64,000 nt of DNA, taken from contig NZ_RJUB01000123.1 in assembly GCF_024343615.1 (NCBI RefSeq), positions 62,001 to 126,000 of the forward strand. The letters are read 5' to 3'. Made by a program: the position numbers and the translations under genes. The notes beneath the pieces were generated by a model. The model had not been told where the DNA came from. It ran no database searches and worked only from the letters and a program-made list of their open reading frames with translations. Source of the stretch: Ferruginibacter sp. HRS2-29. GTDB taxonomy: Bacteria > Bacteroidota > Bacteroidia > Chitinophagales > Chitinophagaceae. Each line of letters begins with the position of its first letter. Within the stretch, counting starts at the first letter, position 1. Positions 7,706-16,386 of this stretch are shown here, in pieces.

Positions 7706-9388
7706 TCAGCTTAAATACTTGGCTACGATCGGCAATCTCCTTCCCACTCCAAATGCCTTCGGCGATACCCGGATGATCGGACAAAACTGGTTACGTTTAT
7801 ATTCATTCATATTTACCATTTTAAGAATGCGGTCTGTAATTGCAGCATCAAAGCCTTTTGCCTTGATCTCATCAGGCCCTTTGCTTTGCTCGATGTATTG
7901 ATAAAGTATTTTGTCGAGGATGCTGTAATCAGGCAGGCTGTCGCTGTCCTTTTGCCCCGGCCTTAGTTCAGCACTCGGTGGTTTGGTGATGATATTGACA
8001 GGTATGATCTCTTTTTCACGATTGATATATTTTGCCAGTTCAAATATCTGCAGTTTGTAACAATCTCCCAGCACACCAATACCGCCGGCCATATCGCCAT
8101 ATAGCGTTCCATAGCCGGTAGATAATTCACTTTTGTTGGACGTATTCAATAAGATATACCCGAATTTATTGGCGATCGCCATCAACAGGTTTCCGCGGGT
8201 ACGGCTCTGGATATTTTCTTCCGCTACGCTGAATGGAAGATCTTTGAAGATAGGTTTCAGTTCTGCCAGGAAAGTATCATAGATATTGCGGATCGGAACG
8301 ATGTCGTAAGGATTACCGAGATTGATGCTCAGTTGTTCAGCATCCTCCACCGAATGTGAGGTGGAGTATTCCGACGGCATCAGCACGGCCCGCACATTTC
8401 CCGCCCCCAGGGCTTCGCAGGCAAGCGCCAGGGTAACTGCACTGTCGATACCGCCACTGCTGCCAAGTATCGCTTTGGTGAAACCCATCTTTTTGAAATA
8501 ATCGCTGATGCCCATCACCAGTGCATCATGCACCTGGGCAATGTTCAATTTTTCTTCCAGGTTTTCGGGATTAAGGTCTTTATCCCTGATCACCTGCGCA
8601 GGTTCAATTATTGCCGCATCAATAGTACCATCATCGTTGAGGACGAAACTTTGCAGGTCTTCCTTAAAACTCAGCAACCTCCCGCAAAGATTGGCATCCT
8701 TGTCAAACACCAGCGAAGTGCCATCAAACACCACTTCGGTCTGGCTGCCCACACAATTGCAGTAAAACATCGGTATCCTGTATTTCAATACATTCGCTTT
8801 TACAGCACCTTTCCTGTCTTCGTCGTGTGTATAATCAAACGGTGAAGCGGAAAGATTGATCATCACATCCGGCGAGTGATTGATAAGGTTGTCCATCGGG
8901 CAATAGGTGTACAACGGGTTATCACCGAGGTTCCAGATGTCTTCACAGATCGTTACCGCCAGGCGTTTATTTTTAAACTCCACGATATTCCATTCTGTAG
9001 CAGCTTCAAAATAACGGTCTTCATCAAACACATCATAAGTAGGCAGGCATGTTTTATGGATGACCTGCCTGATCATTCTGTTTTCGAGAAAATAAGCTGC
9101 GTTAAACAGGTCTTTTCCCTTCACCGAAGGGTTCCTGTGCGGGGCTCCTACCAATACCGCAATACCATCGGCGTATTCTTTGATCGTGTTGATGGCGGTG
9201 TAACATTTATCTATAAAATCGTTGAAATATAAAAAATCACGGGGAGGGTAAGCGCAGATGCACAGCTCACTAAAAACAATAAGATCGCCACCCTGCACTT
9301 TCGCCTGCTGTATGGCTTCGATGATCTTACGCGTATTATCTTCAAAATTGCCCACATGATAATTTTGCTGGGCGAGAAATATTTTCAT
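7706..9388 (-). CDS. nadE: Glutamine-dependent NAD+ synthase
   Basis: The 560-residue enzyme makes NAD+ from deamido-NAD+, ATP and glutamine. The N-terminal nitrilase-type glutaminase has the Glu41-Lys112-Cys148 triad (FSELCI, HKTCLPTYDVF, VTICEDIWN). The C-terminal synthetase begins near 280 and has the pyrophosphate loop LGSSGGIDSA at about 309-317. Length fits the glutamine-dependent class. It is divergent from gldB, an arrangement I recall for other Bacteroidota, where nadE often neighbours gldB. It also complements nadC elsewhere in the window, which supplies the same pathway. Confidence 0.96.
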   Translation of the reverse strand: MKIFLAQQNYHVGNFEDNTRKIIEAIQQAKVQGGDLIVFSELCICAYPPRDFLYFNDFIDKCYTAINTIKEYADGIAVLVGAPHRNPSVKGKDLFNAAYFLENRMIRQVIHKTCLPTYDVFDEDRYFEAATEWNIVEFKNKRLAVTICEDIWNLGDNPLYTYCPMDNLINHSPDVMINLSASPFDYTHDEDRKGAVKANVLKYRIPMFYCNCVGSQTEVVFDGTSLVFDKDANLCGRLLSFKEDLQSFVLNDDGTIDAAIIEPAQVIRDKDLNPENLEEKLNIAQVHDALVMGISDYFKKMGFTKAILGSSGGIDSAVTLALACEALGAGNVRAVLMPSEYSTSHSVEDAEQLSINLGNPYDIVPIRNIYDTFLAELKPIFKDLPFSVAEENIQSRTRGNLLMAIANKFGYILLNTSNKSELSTGYGTLYGDMAGGIGVLGDCYKLQIFELAKYINREKEIIPVNIITKPPSAELRPGQKDSDSLPDYSILDKILYQYIEQSKGPDEIKAKGFDAAITDRILKMVNMNEYKRNQFCPIIRVSPKAFGVGRRLPIVAKYLS

Positions 9389-9480
9389 CTGTTACTCTTT
9401 AAATTTTGTGATACAAAGACCTTTGCTTATCCTGTTAAATCGCGTGCAAAAATCTCATTCCCTAAAAATGATTCTTCGCA

Positions 9481-9511
9481 AATTCGTGTAATTCGCTTTA
9501 ATTCGTGTAAT
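9481..9511. repeat. AATTCGTGTAAT-family intergenic repeat
   Basis: Two exact copies of AATTCGTGTAAT (9481-9492, 9500-9511) separated by TCGCTTT. The 31-bp unit is almost identical (one difference) to the one at 10677-10707 on the far side of gldB. It lies upstream of gldB in the nadE-gldB divergent spacer. Confidence 0.8.
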
Positions 9512-9547
9512 CAAAAATGCATCTTTGCAAAGTTAAATCATCTCCTT

Positions 9548-10561
9548 ATGCGCCTGTTATTTAGTTTGGTTGTGGCCTGTATTTTTTTTGCTTCCTGCAA
9601 TAGTAATAATACCCCCAATGTAGACAATGTAAAAGTTAATCTTACCACCGAGCGTTTCGATAAAGACCTGTTTGCGATGGATACTACCCGCATGGTTTCC
9701 GAACTCGACAGGCTGATGGCGAAATATCCTACTTTCGGCAAGACCTTTCTTACACAGATCATCAATGTAGATCCGCTGTGGTCATCAGATACGATTGCCA
9801 ATTATATCAAAAGTTTCATCGGCTCCTACCGGAACATTTACGACAGTTCGGAAAAGATCTTCGCCGATTTTTCAAAATATGAAAAGGAAATAAAGAAGGG
9901 TATGCAGTATGTAAAGCACTATTTTCCGGCTTATAAACTACCTTCAAAGGTATACACGTATATCGGCCCGCTGGACGGGACAGGCGATGGCCTGAATGAA
10001 GATGGATTCTGCATTGGCCTGCAGGCCCACCTGGGCGGCGATTTCAGCCTGTATAAAACTACCTGGGTACAGGAAACTTATCCGGATTATATGAGCAGGC
10101 GTTTTGAGCCATCCTATATCGCTGTCAATTCGATGAACAGGATCGTGGAGGATATGTTTCCCGAAAAAGGCAATGATGATAAGACGATGGTGATGCAGAT
10201 GGTGGAAAAAGGCAAGCGGCTTTATTTGCTGAGCAAATTTCTGCCGGCAACGCCCGAGTTCAAACTGATCGGTTATACCGAAAAGCAGCTTAAAGAAAGT
10301 TATGATCATGAAGCTTCGATCTGGGCTTTGTTTGTGCAAAACAATATGCTGCAGACCATCGATTACAATGTGATCAAAAACTACGTTGGTGAAGGGCCCA
10401 AAACTCCCGAACTGGGCGAAGCTTCGCCGGGTAATATCGGCTCATTTGCCGGATGGCAGATCGTAAAAAAATATATGGATAAACATTCCGATACACAATT
10501 GAAGGACCTGATGATGATGGATGCGGAGAAGCTGTTTCAGGATGCGAAGTATAAACCTTAA
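9548..10561 (+). CDS. gldB: Gliding motility lipoprotein GldB
   Basis: A 337-residue lipoprotein. ATG 9548 is chosen because it gives an immediate signal peptide (MRLLFSLVVACIFFASC) with lipobox Cys17; longer in-frame starts would place 60 odd residues ahead of it. The body matches the GldB pattern, including FDKDLFAMD near the N-terminus and the C-terminal stretch HEASIWALF...GEGPKTPELGEASPGNIG. GldB is needed for gliding in Flavobacterium; its exact role is unknown. The location next to nadE supports the call. The neighbouring gldC of flavobacteria is not seen here. Confidence 0.85.
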   Translation: MRLLFSLVVACIFFASCNSNNTPNVDNVKVNLTTERFDKDLFAMDTTRMVSELDRLMAKYPTFGKTFLTQIINVDPLWSSDTIANYIKSFIGSYRNIYDSSEKIFADFSKYEKEIKKGMQYVKHYFPAYKLPSKVYTYIGPLDGTGDGLNEDGFCIGLQAHLGGDFSLYKTTWVQETYPDYMSRRFEPSYIAVNSMNRIVEDMFPEKGNDDKTMVMQMVEKGKRLYLLSKFLPATPEFKLIGYTEKQLKESYDHEASIWALFVQNNMLQTIDYNVIKNYVGEGPKTPELGEASPGNIGSFAGWQIVKKYMDKHSDTQLKDLMMMDAEKLFQDAKYKP

Positions 10562-10566
10562 GATGG

Positions 10567-10707
10567 ATTACACGAATTAAAGCGGATTACGCGAATCAGC
10601 AGAGATAGAAGCGAATCATACAAACCATGCTAATGGAAGGATTTTAAATTAAGGAATGACCTTCTCAAATAAAGGTAATTCGTGTAATCCGCTTTAATTC
10701 GTGTAAT
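10567..10707. repeat. AATTCGTGTAAT-family inverted repeat between convergent genes
   Basis: The left arm (10567-10597) contains ATTACACGAATT followed by AAAGCGGATTAC. The right arm (10677-10707) contains the reverse complement, with two exact AATTCGTGTAAT copies. At least 24 bp pair perfectly. It separates convergent gldB and the desaturase gene and may serve as a terminator for both. Confidence 0.85.
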
Positions 10708-10712
10708 AAAAC

Positions 10713-11819
10713 CTAAGCTGCCTGCTGAGTTTCCAGCACTACTTTTTCAGGCTTTACCCCAAGTTGTCTCATCACACGGAAGTGAGAAGCCAGTGCTTCG
10801 GAGAAAGTTGGATATTGATTATAAGGCAAGCCGAATTCCTTACATTTTTGCTGAACGATCTTGCTGATCTCAGGATAATGTACATGGCTCACACGAGGAA
10901 AAAGATGATGTTCGATCTGGTAATTCAATCCGCCTACAAACCAGGAGATCACTTTGTTACCCATGGCAAAATTTGCGGTTGTTTTGATCTGGTGTTCCGC
11001 CCAGGCTGTTTCCAGGTGTTTGGTTTCATCCAGGGGAATGTGTTCAAATTCTGTATTTTCCACCACATGTGCCAACTGGAATACGAGCGATAAAGTCAGC
11101 CCCATAGCTGCATTCATTACCAGGAAACCCACCAGCCAACCCTGCCAGCCCCAAACATAAATCGGCAGCGCAATGAAAGTCACTGCATAATGCAATTTGG
11201 TCAGCCAGAAGATCACATGATTCTTCGCGGTCAATTTCCACGCTTCGGTGGTATAGATACGGCGGGTAAAATATTTGGTGAAATCCATAAAGAATATCCA
11301 GAAGATAGAAGATAATGCGTATACCGGTATCAGGTATAAATGCTGCACTTTATGGGCCGGTACCCATACCTGGCTTTCGCACTGGCGGATGATCGGGCTT
11401 TTAGCTATATCATCATCGATACCATCAATATTGGTATAGGTATGATGGATGATATTATGCTTTTGTTTCCAGAAATAAGAACTGGCTCCAAGCGCATTTG
11501 CCGAGAGACCGAGGAAATCATTTAACTTTTGATTAGGACTATAACTGCCGTGGTTTGCATCGTGCATCACACTAAAACCGATGCAGGCGCCTGTATAACC
11601 CAACACTACGCATAGCAACAAAGCAGGCAAAGCGCTCATATTTACCAGCATGAGAACGGCGTAAACTCCCAGCATCACGGAAGTCAAAACAATCGTTTTT
11701 GTAAAGAGACGCCAATCACCTGTACGTTCTATCTTATTATCTTTAAAATACGCATCAACACTGATTTTCAAGCTCGTGAAGAACTCATTATTCTTGTTGT
11801 TGAAAGTGATTTTTGCCAT
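10713..11819 (-). CDS. Membrane fatty acid desaturase (acyl-CoA/lipid type)
   Basis: A 368-residue di-iron membrane desaturase. The three histidine boxes are intact: HDANH (His86, His90), HNIIHH (His121, His125, His126) and QIEHH (Gln301, His304, His305). The Gln in the third box is typical of front-end and linoleoyl-CoA-like desaturases, but no cytochrome b5 domain is fused. Hydrophobic segments lie near 40-82 and 165-250. It inserts a double bond into acyl chains of membrane lipids. The position of the double bond cannot be told from sequence. It is transcribed alone. Confidence 0.9.
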   Translation of the reverse strand: MAKITFNNKNNEFFTSLKISVDAYFKDNKIERTGDWRLFTKTIVLTSVMLGVYAVLMLVNMSALPALLLCVVLGYTGACIGFSVMHDANHGSYSPNQKLNDFLGLSANALGASSYFWKQKHNIIHHTYTNIDGIDDDIAKSPIIRQCESQVWVPAHKVQHLYLIPVYALSSIFWIFFMDFTKYFTRRIYTTEAWKLTAKNHVIFWLTKLHYAVTFIALPIYVWGWQGWLVGFLVMNAAMGLTLSLVFQLAHVVENTEFEHIPLDETKHLETAWAEHQIKTTANFAMGNKVISWFVGGLNYQIEHHLFPRVSHVHYPEISKIVQQKCKEFGLPYNQYPTFSEALASHFRVMRQLGVKPEKVVLETQQAA

Positions 11820-11953
11820 TGTAGATTACTGGTTTTTCCTAAACTGTGAACACTGTTTTTTAACCGGGGGTATCATATGAAAGCAGATGATGACCGATGA
11901 TTTTTCTGAATGCTATATGGGTAAAAATAAGGAAAAAACGGTATAATAATGCG

Positions 11954-12340
11954 CTAATTCATTTTAAATGGCACGAGCAGGTTAAATGACGGAATAATGA
12001 CCGTAAAAGTGGTCTTGTTCAGCACGTTTTCAATAAGATAGGTACCCGACATTTTGCCGAGCTCACTGCGTAGGTTGCAGCCGCTTACATACTGATAGGA
12101 GGTGCCGGGATTTATGACAGGTTGTACCCCCACCACGCCGTCGCCCTCCACTTCCCTTTTGCTGCCATTGCTATCGGCAATATCCCAGTGCCGGCTGATC
12201 AGTTTGATGGGAAAAATATTGTTGTTTTCGATAGTGATACGATACGCAAACATGAACTCGCTGTTCATCGGATTACTGTATTCCGGCTGGTAGAACGTTT
12301 CTACCGATACCTTTACACCTCCTGAAATTTTGCTTGTCAT
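11954..12340 (-). CDS. apaG: ApaG domain protein
   Basis: A 128-residue single-domain ApaG protein with an immunoglobulin-like beta-sandwich. Recognisable family stretches are AYRITIENN, LISRHWDI, GVVGVQPVINPGTSYQYVSGC and GTYLIENV near the C-terminus. ApaG is linked to divalent cation homeostasis and diadenosine tetraphosphate metabolism in enterobacteria, and its molecular role in Bacteroidota is unknown. The gene is monocistronic, 134 bp from the desaturase start, and divergent from the small Fe-S protein gene. Confidence 0.93.
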   Translation of the reverse strand: MTSKISGGVKVSVETFYQPEYSNPMNSEFMFAYRITIENNNIFPIKLISRHWDIADSNGSKREVEGDGVVGVQPVINPGTSYQYVSGCNLRSELGKMSGTYLIENVLNKTTFTVIIPSFNLLVPFKMN

Positions 12341-12418
12341 GTATCTTGGTTTTACTATAAAATTATTGAAATAAAGCTTATTTTTAAGCAGAAATCTTCA
12401 ATTATTAAAATATTAACT

Positions 12419-12634
12419 ATGCCGCTGGATAAACTTAGTTACCCGAAAGAAGATATAACGGTAATATGGCAACCAAAATTATGTACACATTCGGCTATTT
12501 GCTTTAAGGGGTTGCCTTCCGTATTCGATCCGAGAAGAAAGCCGTGGGTGATCACCGCAAATGCGGATAAAGAAACCATTGTGGCGCAGGTGGCGAAATG
12601 CCCGAGTGGAGCACTCAGCATAAAGGATAAATAA
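12419..12634 (+). CDS. YjdI-type (4Fe-4S) mono-cluster protein
   Basis: A 71-residue protein of the divergent mono-cluster ferredoxin-like family (YjdI, Fer4_19). The three cysteines are Cys22, Cys28 and Cys61, with His24 between the first two (CTHSAIC) and the closing CPSGAL motif. In longer members this domain accompanies a GNAT or CDGSH partner, but none is adjacent here. It is probably an electron carrier or an Fe-S accessory protein. A long palindromic repeat follows its stop codon. Confidence 0.85.
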   Translation: MPLDKLSYPKEDITVIWQPKLCTHSAICFKGLPSVFDPRRKPWVITANADKETIVAQVAKCPSGALSIKDK

Positions 12635-12643
12635 ATCTCCTTC

Positions 12644-12707
12644 GTCATCCTGAGCTTGTCGAAGGATGGTTTCGTGAACGGATATCCTTCGACAAGCTCA
12701 GGATGAC
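12644..12707. repeat. 24-bp perfect inverted repeat (REP-like hairpin)
   Basis: The left arm 12644-12667 and right arm 12684-12707 are perfect reverse complements (GTCATCCTGAGC...GAAGGAT), with a 16-bp loop. It sits between two convergent genes, so it can end transcription from both sides. The sequence resembles a dispersed palindrome I have seen in unrelated bacterial genomes, so it may be a mobile REP-like unit. Confidence 0.85.
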
Positions 12708-12721
12708 AGCCGTTTTACCCA

Positions 12722-13063
12722 TCACACTTTCTTCGTCTTTGTGTACCCATTCTTCATCAGCCACTGCAGCACTTTATCCCGGTGATCGCCCTGCACGATG
12801 ATCTCGCCATCCTTTACTGCTCCCCCGGTGCCGCAAAATGCTTTCAGCTTCTTTCCAAGTTCTTCTTTTTGTTCTTCGCTGCCGCGAAAATTATCTACCA
12901 ATGTCACCGCTTTGCCTGCACGGTGTTTCGTTTCGAGTTTCACTTTAATAAGTTGCTGAGCAGGTTCTGGAAAGGCTTCATTGATCTCTTCTTCCGAAAA
13001 GCCCTTGAAATCAGGATCGGTGGAATAAACGAGACCGGAAGTGCTGATATGTTTTTTTGCCAT
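12722..13063 (-). CDS. SUI1/YciH-type translation factor
   Basis: A 113-residue protein of the eIF1/SUI1 family (bacterial YciH). The N-terminal half is acidic and flexible (GFSEEEINEAFPEP). The C-terminal SUI1 fold contains TLVDNFRGSEEQ and the conserved CGTGGAVKDGEIIVQGDHR strand-loop. Bacterial members are proposed to act in initiation fidelity or stress. It is separated from nadC by a repeat-filled spacer and seems to be transcribed on its own. Confidence 0.9.
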   Translation of the reverse strand: MAKKHISTSGLVYSTDPDFKGFSEEEINEAFPEPAQQLIKVKLETKHRAGKAVTLVDNFRGSEEQKEELGKKLKAFCGTGGAVKDGEIIVQGDHRDKVLQWLMKNGYTKTKKV

Positions 13064-13082
13064 CGTAAATTTTTTATTAATA

Positions 13083-13199
13083 AAATGGATAATAATTCAA
13101 TGGATAATTGATAATGCTTACGATTCAAAATTACTACAGCAGTCTTTGAGATTTTAGGCTGGGGGCATTATCCATTATAACATTATCAATTATCAATTA
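13083..13199. repeat. ATAATGG-word inverted repeat that enters the nadC 3' end
   Basis: The left arm (13083-13116) reads AATGGATAATAATTC, AATGGATAATTGATAATGC. The right arm (13165-13199) is the complementary run. Bases 13186-13199 belong to nadC: its last codons (Val-Ile-Asp-Asn) and the TGA stop are formed by the repeat word ATTGATAATTG. The repeat therefore overlaps coding sequence. Confidence 0.85.
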
Positions 13200-14043
13200 C
13201 CACCGCTTTCAAACTCAGGTCCAGGCTCACCGCCTGGTGAATGATCGATCCGCTGGAAATGAAATCAACACCTGTTGCCGCATAAGATTGAATGTTGTCG
13301 TAATGAATGCCCCCACTCGCTTCCGTTTCGTATTTTCCGTTGATCAGCTTCAACGCTTCGGTAATTTTTTCGGGAGTGAAATTATCCAGCATGATCCTGT
13401 CTATATGCCCGGTCTTCATCACTTTTTCCACATCCTCCAGGCTACGGGTTTCCACTTCAATTTTTAGATCCAACCCTTTGCTTTTTACATAATCATAAGC
13501 TTTGCCGATCGCTTTTTCAATGCCGCCACAATAATCGATATGGTTGTCTTTCAGCATGATCATATCGTATAGGCCAATGCGGTGGTTGATTGCCCCGCCG
13601 ATACGCACCGCTTCTTTTTCCAGCAGGCGAAAATTGGGAGTGGTCTTTCTCGTGTCGAGGAGCCGGGTATGATAACCTTCGAGTTTGTCTACATATTTCC
13701 TGGTAAGTGTGGCGATACCGCTCATGCGTTGCATGGTGTTCAGCACCAGCCTTTCGCACATCAGTATTGTATGGATTTTAGCAGTTACTTCAAAAGCCTT
13801 TTCGCCAAAAGACATCATTTCGCCATCTTTTTTAAACGCTTCGAAAACGATGCCCGGCTCCACCTGGCTGAATATTTTTTCCGCCACATGCATACCGGCA
13901 AGAATACCGTCCTGCTTTACTTTCAGCACAGCTTTGCCTTTCAGCTCCGCATCGATGGTAGATAAGGTAGAATGATCGCCATCACCGATATCTTCCGCTA
14001 AGGCATTGGTAATGAGAAAGGTCAATTGTTCGTCGTAAGTCAT
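13186..14043 (-). CDS. nadC: Nicotinate-nucleotide diphosphorylase (carboxylating)
   Basis: NadC turns quinolinate and phosphoribosyl diphosphate into nicotinate mononucleotide. ATG 14043 is chosen because the protein then starts MTYDEQLTFLITNALAEDIG, the usual N-terminus; an in-frame start 96 bases upstream would lie inside a CATACAT repeat. The 285 residues include the family stretches EDIGDGDHST, LNTMQRMSGIAT, LDTRKTTPNFRLLEK, GGAINHRIGLYDMIMLKDNH and the C-terminal SGGIHYDNI...GVDFISSGSI. The final four residues are encoded by an intergenic-type repeat. Confidence 0.95.
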   Translation of the reverse strand: MTYDEQLTFLITNALAEDIGDGDHSTLSTIDAELKGKAVLKVKQDGILAGMHVAEKIFSQVEPGIVFEAFKKDGEMMSFGEKAFEVTAKIHTILMCERLVLNTMQRMSGIATLTRKYVDKLEGYHTRLLDTRKTTPNFRLLEKEAVRIGGAINHRIGLYDMIMLKDNHIDYCGGIEKAIGKAYDYVKSKGLDLKIEVETRSLEDVEKVMKTGHIDRIMLDNFTPEKITEALKLINGKYETEASGGIHYDNIQSYAATGVDFISSGSIIHQAVSLDLSLKAVVIDN

Positions 14044-14052
14044 AGTACAAAT

Positions 14053-14176
14053 GTAGGATGTATGAAGTAAGATGTATGATATTTTTGGGATTGAAAGAGT
14101 ATCCGAAATTAAAGAACATTTCAGACCAGGAGAAATCATACATCATACATCATACATCTTACATCATACATCCTGG
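14053..14176. repeat. Intergenic inverted repeat, CATACAT word
   Basis: The left arm (14053-14082) contains GGATGTATGAAGTAAGATG, TATGAT units. The right arm (14134-14176) contains five CATACAT/CATCTTACAT units. Both lie between nadC and the DUF4783 gene, on the nadC promoter side. Confidence 0.8.
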
Positions 14177-14178
14177 CA

Positions 14179-14200
14179 AAAAAAAACTCCCTTCCGGGAG
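14179..14200 (-). terminator. Rho-independent terminator of the DUF4783 gene
   Basis: On the minus strand a CTCCC-GGAA-GGGAG hairpin (14187-14200) is followed by a run of nine T residues. It lies 21 bp past the DUF4783 stop codon. Confidence 0.75.
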
Positions 14201-14221
14201 CAAACTATCATTCTTAAAAAA

Positions 14222-14602
14222 CTATTTATTCTCAAATCTGATTTCCTGCAATAACTGCTTATCCCCCTTTTGTTTCATGTAAATGGTGGTACGGTAAGTG
14301 GCCGTTTTTGTAAGCAACGTACCGATGCAATATTGCGAGCCGGCATTATCGCCCTGGTGTATCAGTGTAAAACTTTTAACAGGATTATTGGTAAAAAAAT
14401 CACGTAAAATCAATTCCGCCTGGCTCTTGCTGTAGCTGTTGCTTTTTTCGGGTAAAGTGATCTCTACAGTATTGTCGAAATATTTTGCGATCTGTGCGGA
14501 ATTGCCGGCTTTTAATGCGCTCACCACATCATTTATACCTCCCAGAAGTGTAAAGGAAGCCAGTATCAACCCTGATAAACATATGAGTAAAAAACGTTTC
14601 AT
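14222..14602 (-). CDS. DUF4783 domain protein, exported
   Basis: A 126-residue protein that fits the DUF4783 family common in Bacteroidota. ATG 14602 gives a clear signal peptide (MKRFLLICLSGLILASFTLL); a longer in-frame start would add 78 non-signal residues overlapping the divergent gpmI promoter region. The mature part resembles an NTF2-like alpha+beta fold: helices (VVSALKAGNSAQIAKYFDN), then strands with TYRTTIYMKQKG. The function is unknown. It is monocistronic, divergent from gpmI, and ends in a good terminator. Confidence 0.75.
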   Translation of the reverse strand: MKRFLLICLSGLILASFTLLGGINDVVSALKAGNSAQIAKYFDNTVEITLPEKSNSYSKSQAELILRDFFTNNPVKSFTLIHQGDNAGSQYCIGTLLTKTATYRTTIYMKQKGDKQLLQEIRFENK

Positions 14603-14735
14603 AATAGGTAAATTTGTCATCCCTGAATGGGCTAAAAACGTGCCAACAACCATGTTTAGTACATAGTGGCATTCTTTTTTCGGTCTTATTTCAGAGAAGC
14701 GGTGAATAAACTTTTCAAATATATAGCTTTGCAAA

Positions 14736-16250
14736 ATGGAAAATAAAAAAACGATCTTAATTATTATGGACGGATGGGGTCTCGGACAGGTAAAATCGAG
14801 CGATGCCATCCAGAATGCGAACGTACCATTTGTCACTTCGCTTTATTCAAAATATCCCAACAGCACGCTCATCACCTGCGGTACCGATGTAGGGTTGCCG
14901 GAAGGGCAGATGGGCAACAGCGAAGTAGGCCATCTTAATCTTGGCGCCGGCCGCATCGTTTACCAGGAACTCGAACGCATCAATGTAGCGATCCGGAATA
15001 ACGAATTTCAGCATCACCCCGTTTTGCTGGAAGCCATCAATTATGCAAAAACAAACAATAAGAAACTGCACCTGCTCGGCCTCGTAAGCGATGGTGGTGT
15101 ACACTCCCATATCAATCACGTAAAAGCGATCGCCGACACCTGCGCTGCCAACGGTTTTCACAATATGCTGGTACATGCTTTCACCGATGGAAGGGATACC
15201 GATCCGAAAAGCGGCTTAGGGTTTATCCATGACCTGCAGAATCACCTGGCCGAATCAACCGGCAAGATTGCCACCGTGACGGGGCGTTATTATGCCATGG
15301 ACCGCGACAAACGCTGGGAAAGGGTGAAGATAGCCTATGACGCCATGGTACATGCTACCGGTGAACCTACCAATGACCTGCTGGCGTCGATCAAAGAAAG
15401 TTACAACAGGAACGTGACCGACGAATTCCTCATGCCGCTGATCAACTCCTCCATCGGGAATACCAAAATAGAAGAAGGCGATGCGGTGCTTGCATTCAAC
15501 TTCCGTACAGATCGTTGCCGCGAGATCACCGAAGTGCTTACCCAGCAAGCTTTCCCTGAGCAACATATGTACCCGCTGCAGCTGCATTATGTAACCATGA
15601 CGATGTATGACCATAGCTTCAACAACATTTCCGTTATTTACCAAAAAGATGACCTGGTGAATACACTGGGCGATGTGCTGGCGCAAAACGGAAGATCACA
15701 GGTACGCATAGCCGAAACTGAAAAATATCCGCATGTGAGTTTCTTCTTCAGTGGCGGCAGGGAAACTCCTTTTGCAAATGAAAAAAGACTCATGGTCCCT
15801 TCTCCTAAAGTAGCCACTTATGACCTGCAGCCGGAAATGAGTGCTTACGAAGTGACAGACACCATTGTAAAGGAGATACACGAAAATCAACCCGATTTTA
15901 TCTGCCTTAATTTTGCCAATGCCGACATGGTAGGCCATACCGGCGTGTGGAATGCGGTGATAAAAGCAGTAGAAACCGTAGACGCCTGCGTAGAAAAAGT
16001 GGTGGGTGCCGCTTTGCAACACGATTATGCCATCTTCCTGCTTGCCGACCATGGCAACGCCGATTACGAGATCAATGAAGATGGAACCCCCAATACAGCA
16101 CATACCCTCAATCTTGTCCCTTTCTTTGTAATAGACAACAACTGGCGGGGAACAGTTTTGCCCGGCAAACTGGGGGATGTGGCTCCTACCATCCTCAAAA
16201 TGATGAATGTGCCTATCCCCACGGAAATGAGCGGTAACATACTGATATAG
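14736..16250 (+). CDS. gpmI: 2,3-bisphosphoglycerate-independent phosphoglycerate mutase
   Basis: GpmI interconverts 3- and 2-phosphoglycerate in glycolysis using two manganese ions. The N-terminal metal aspartate is Asp12 (IMDGWGLG) and the phosphoserine nucleophile is Ser62 (MGNSEVGH). Other family stretches are LVSDGGVHSH, AFTDGRDTDP, GRYYAMDRD, FNFRTDR and the C-terminal FANADMVGHTG and LLADHGNAD. The 504-residue length is standard. No other glycolytic gene is adjacent. Upstream is a divergent DUF4783 gene. Confidence 0.97.
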   Translation: MENKKTILIIMDGWGLGQVKSSDAIQNANVPFVTSLYSKYPNSTLITCGTDVGLPEGQMGNSEVGHLNLGAGRIVYQELERINVAIRNNEFQHHPVLLEAINYAKTNNKKLHLLGLVSDGGVHSHINHVKAIADTCAANGFHNMLVHAFTDGRDTDPKSGLGFIHDLQNHLAESTGKIATVTGRYYAMDRDKRWERVKIAYDAMVHATGEPTNDLLASIKESYNRNVTDEFLMPLINSSIGNTKIEEGDAVLAFNFRTDRCREITEVLTQQAFPEQHMYPLQLHYVTMTMYDHSFNNISVIYQKDDLVNTLGDVLAQNGRSQVRIAETEKYPHVSFFFSGGRETPFANEKRLMVPSPKVATYDLQPEMSAYEVTDTIVKEIHENQPDFICLNFANADMVGHTGVWNAVIKAVETVDACVEKVVGAALQHDYAIFLLADHGNADYEINEDGTPNTAHTLNLVPFFVIDNNWRGTVLPGKLGDVAPTILKMMNVPIPTEMSGNILI

Positions 16251-16254
16251 TATA

Positions 16255-16320
16255 GATTAGGGATTAGGGATCAGGGGTTAGGCGATTAAAGTAGAAACTA
16301 TAATTACTAACCCCTGATCT
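16255..16320. repeat. Intergenic inverted repeat, GATTAGGG word
   Basis: The left arm (16255-16283) is made of GATTAGG, GATTAGGG, ATCAGGGGTTAGG units. The right arm (16307-16319) is the exact complement of 16269-16281 (13 bp). It lies just after the gpmI stop and could act as a terminator. Confidence 0.75.
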
Positions 16321-16386
16321 TTTATGTCGATGCAGCATCATTCATAGAAAATATGTCCTATATTTATTGGCATTAAATTATTCCTT

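Noticed and set aside
14724-14731. TAGCTTTG box before gpmI as a promoter
   Set aside because: It ends 5 bp before the ATG and has no TTG at the right distance, so it would give a leaderless or truncated transcript.
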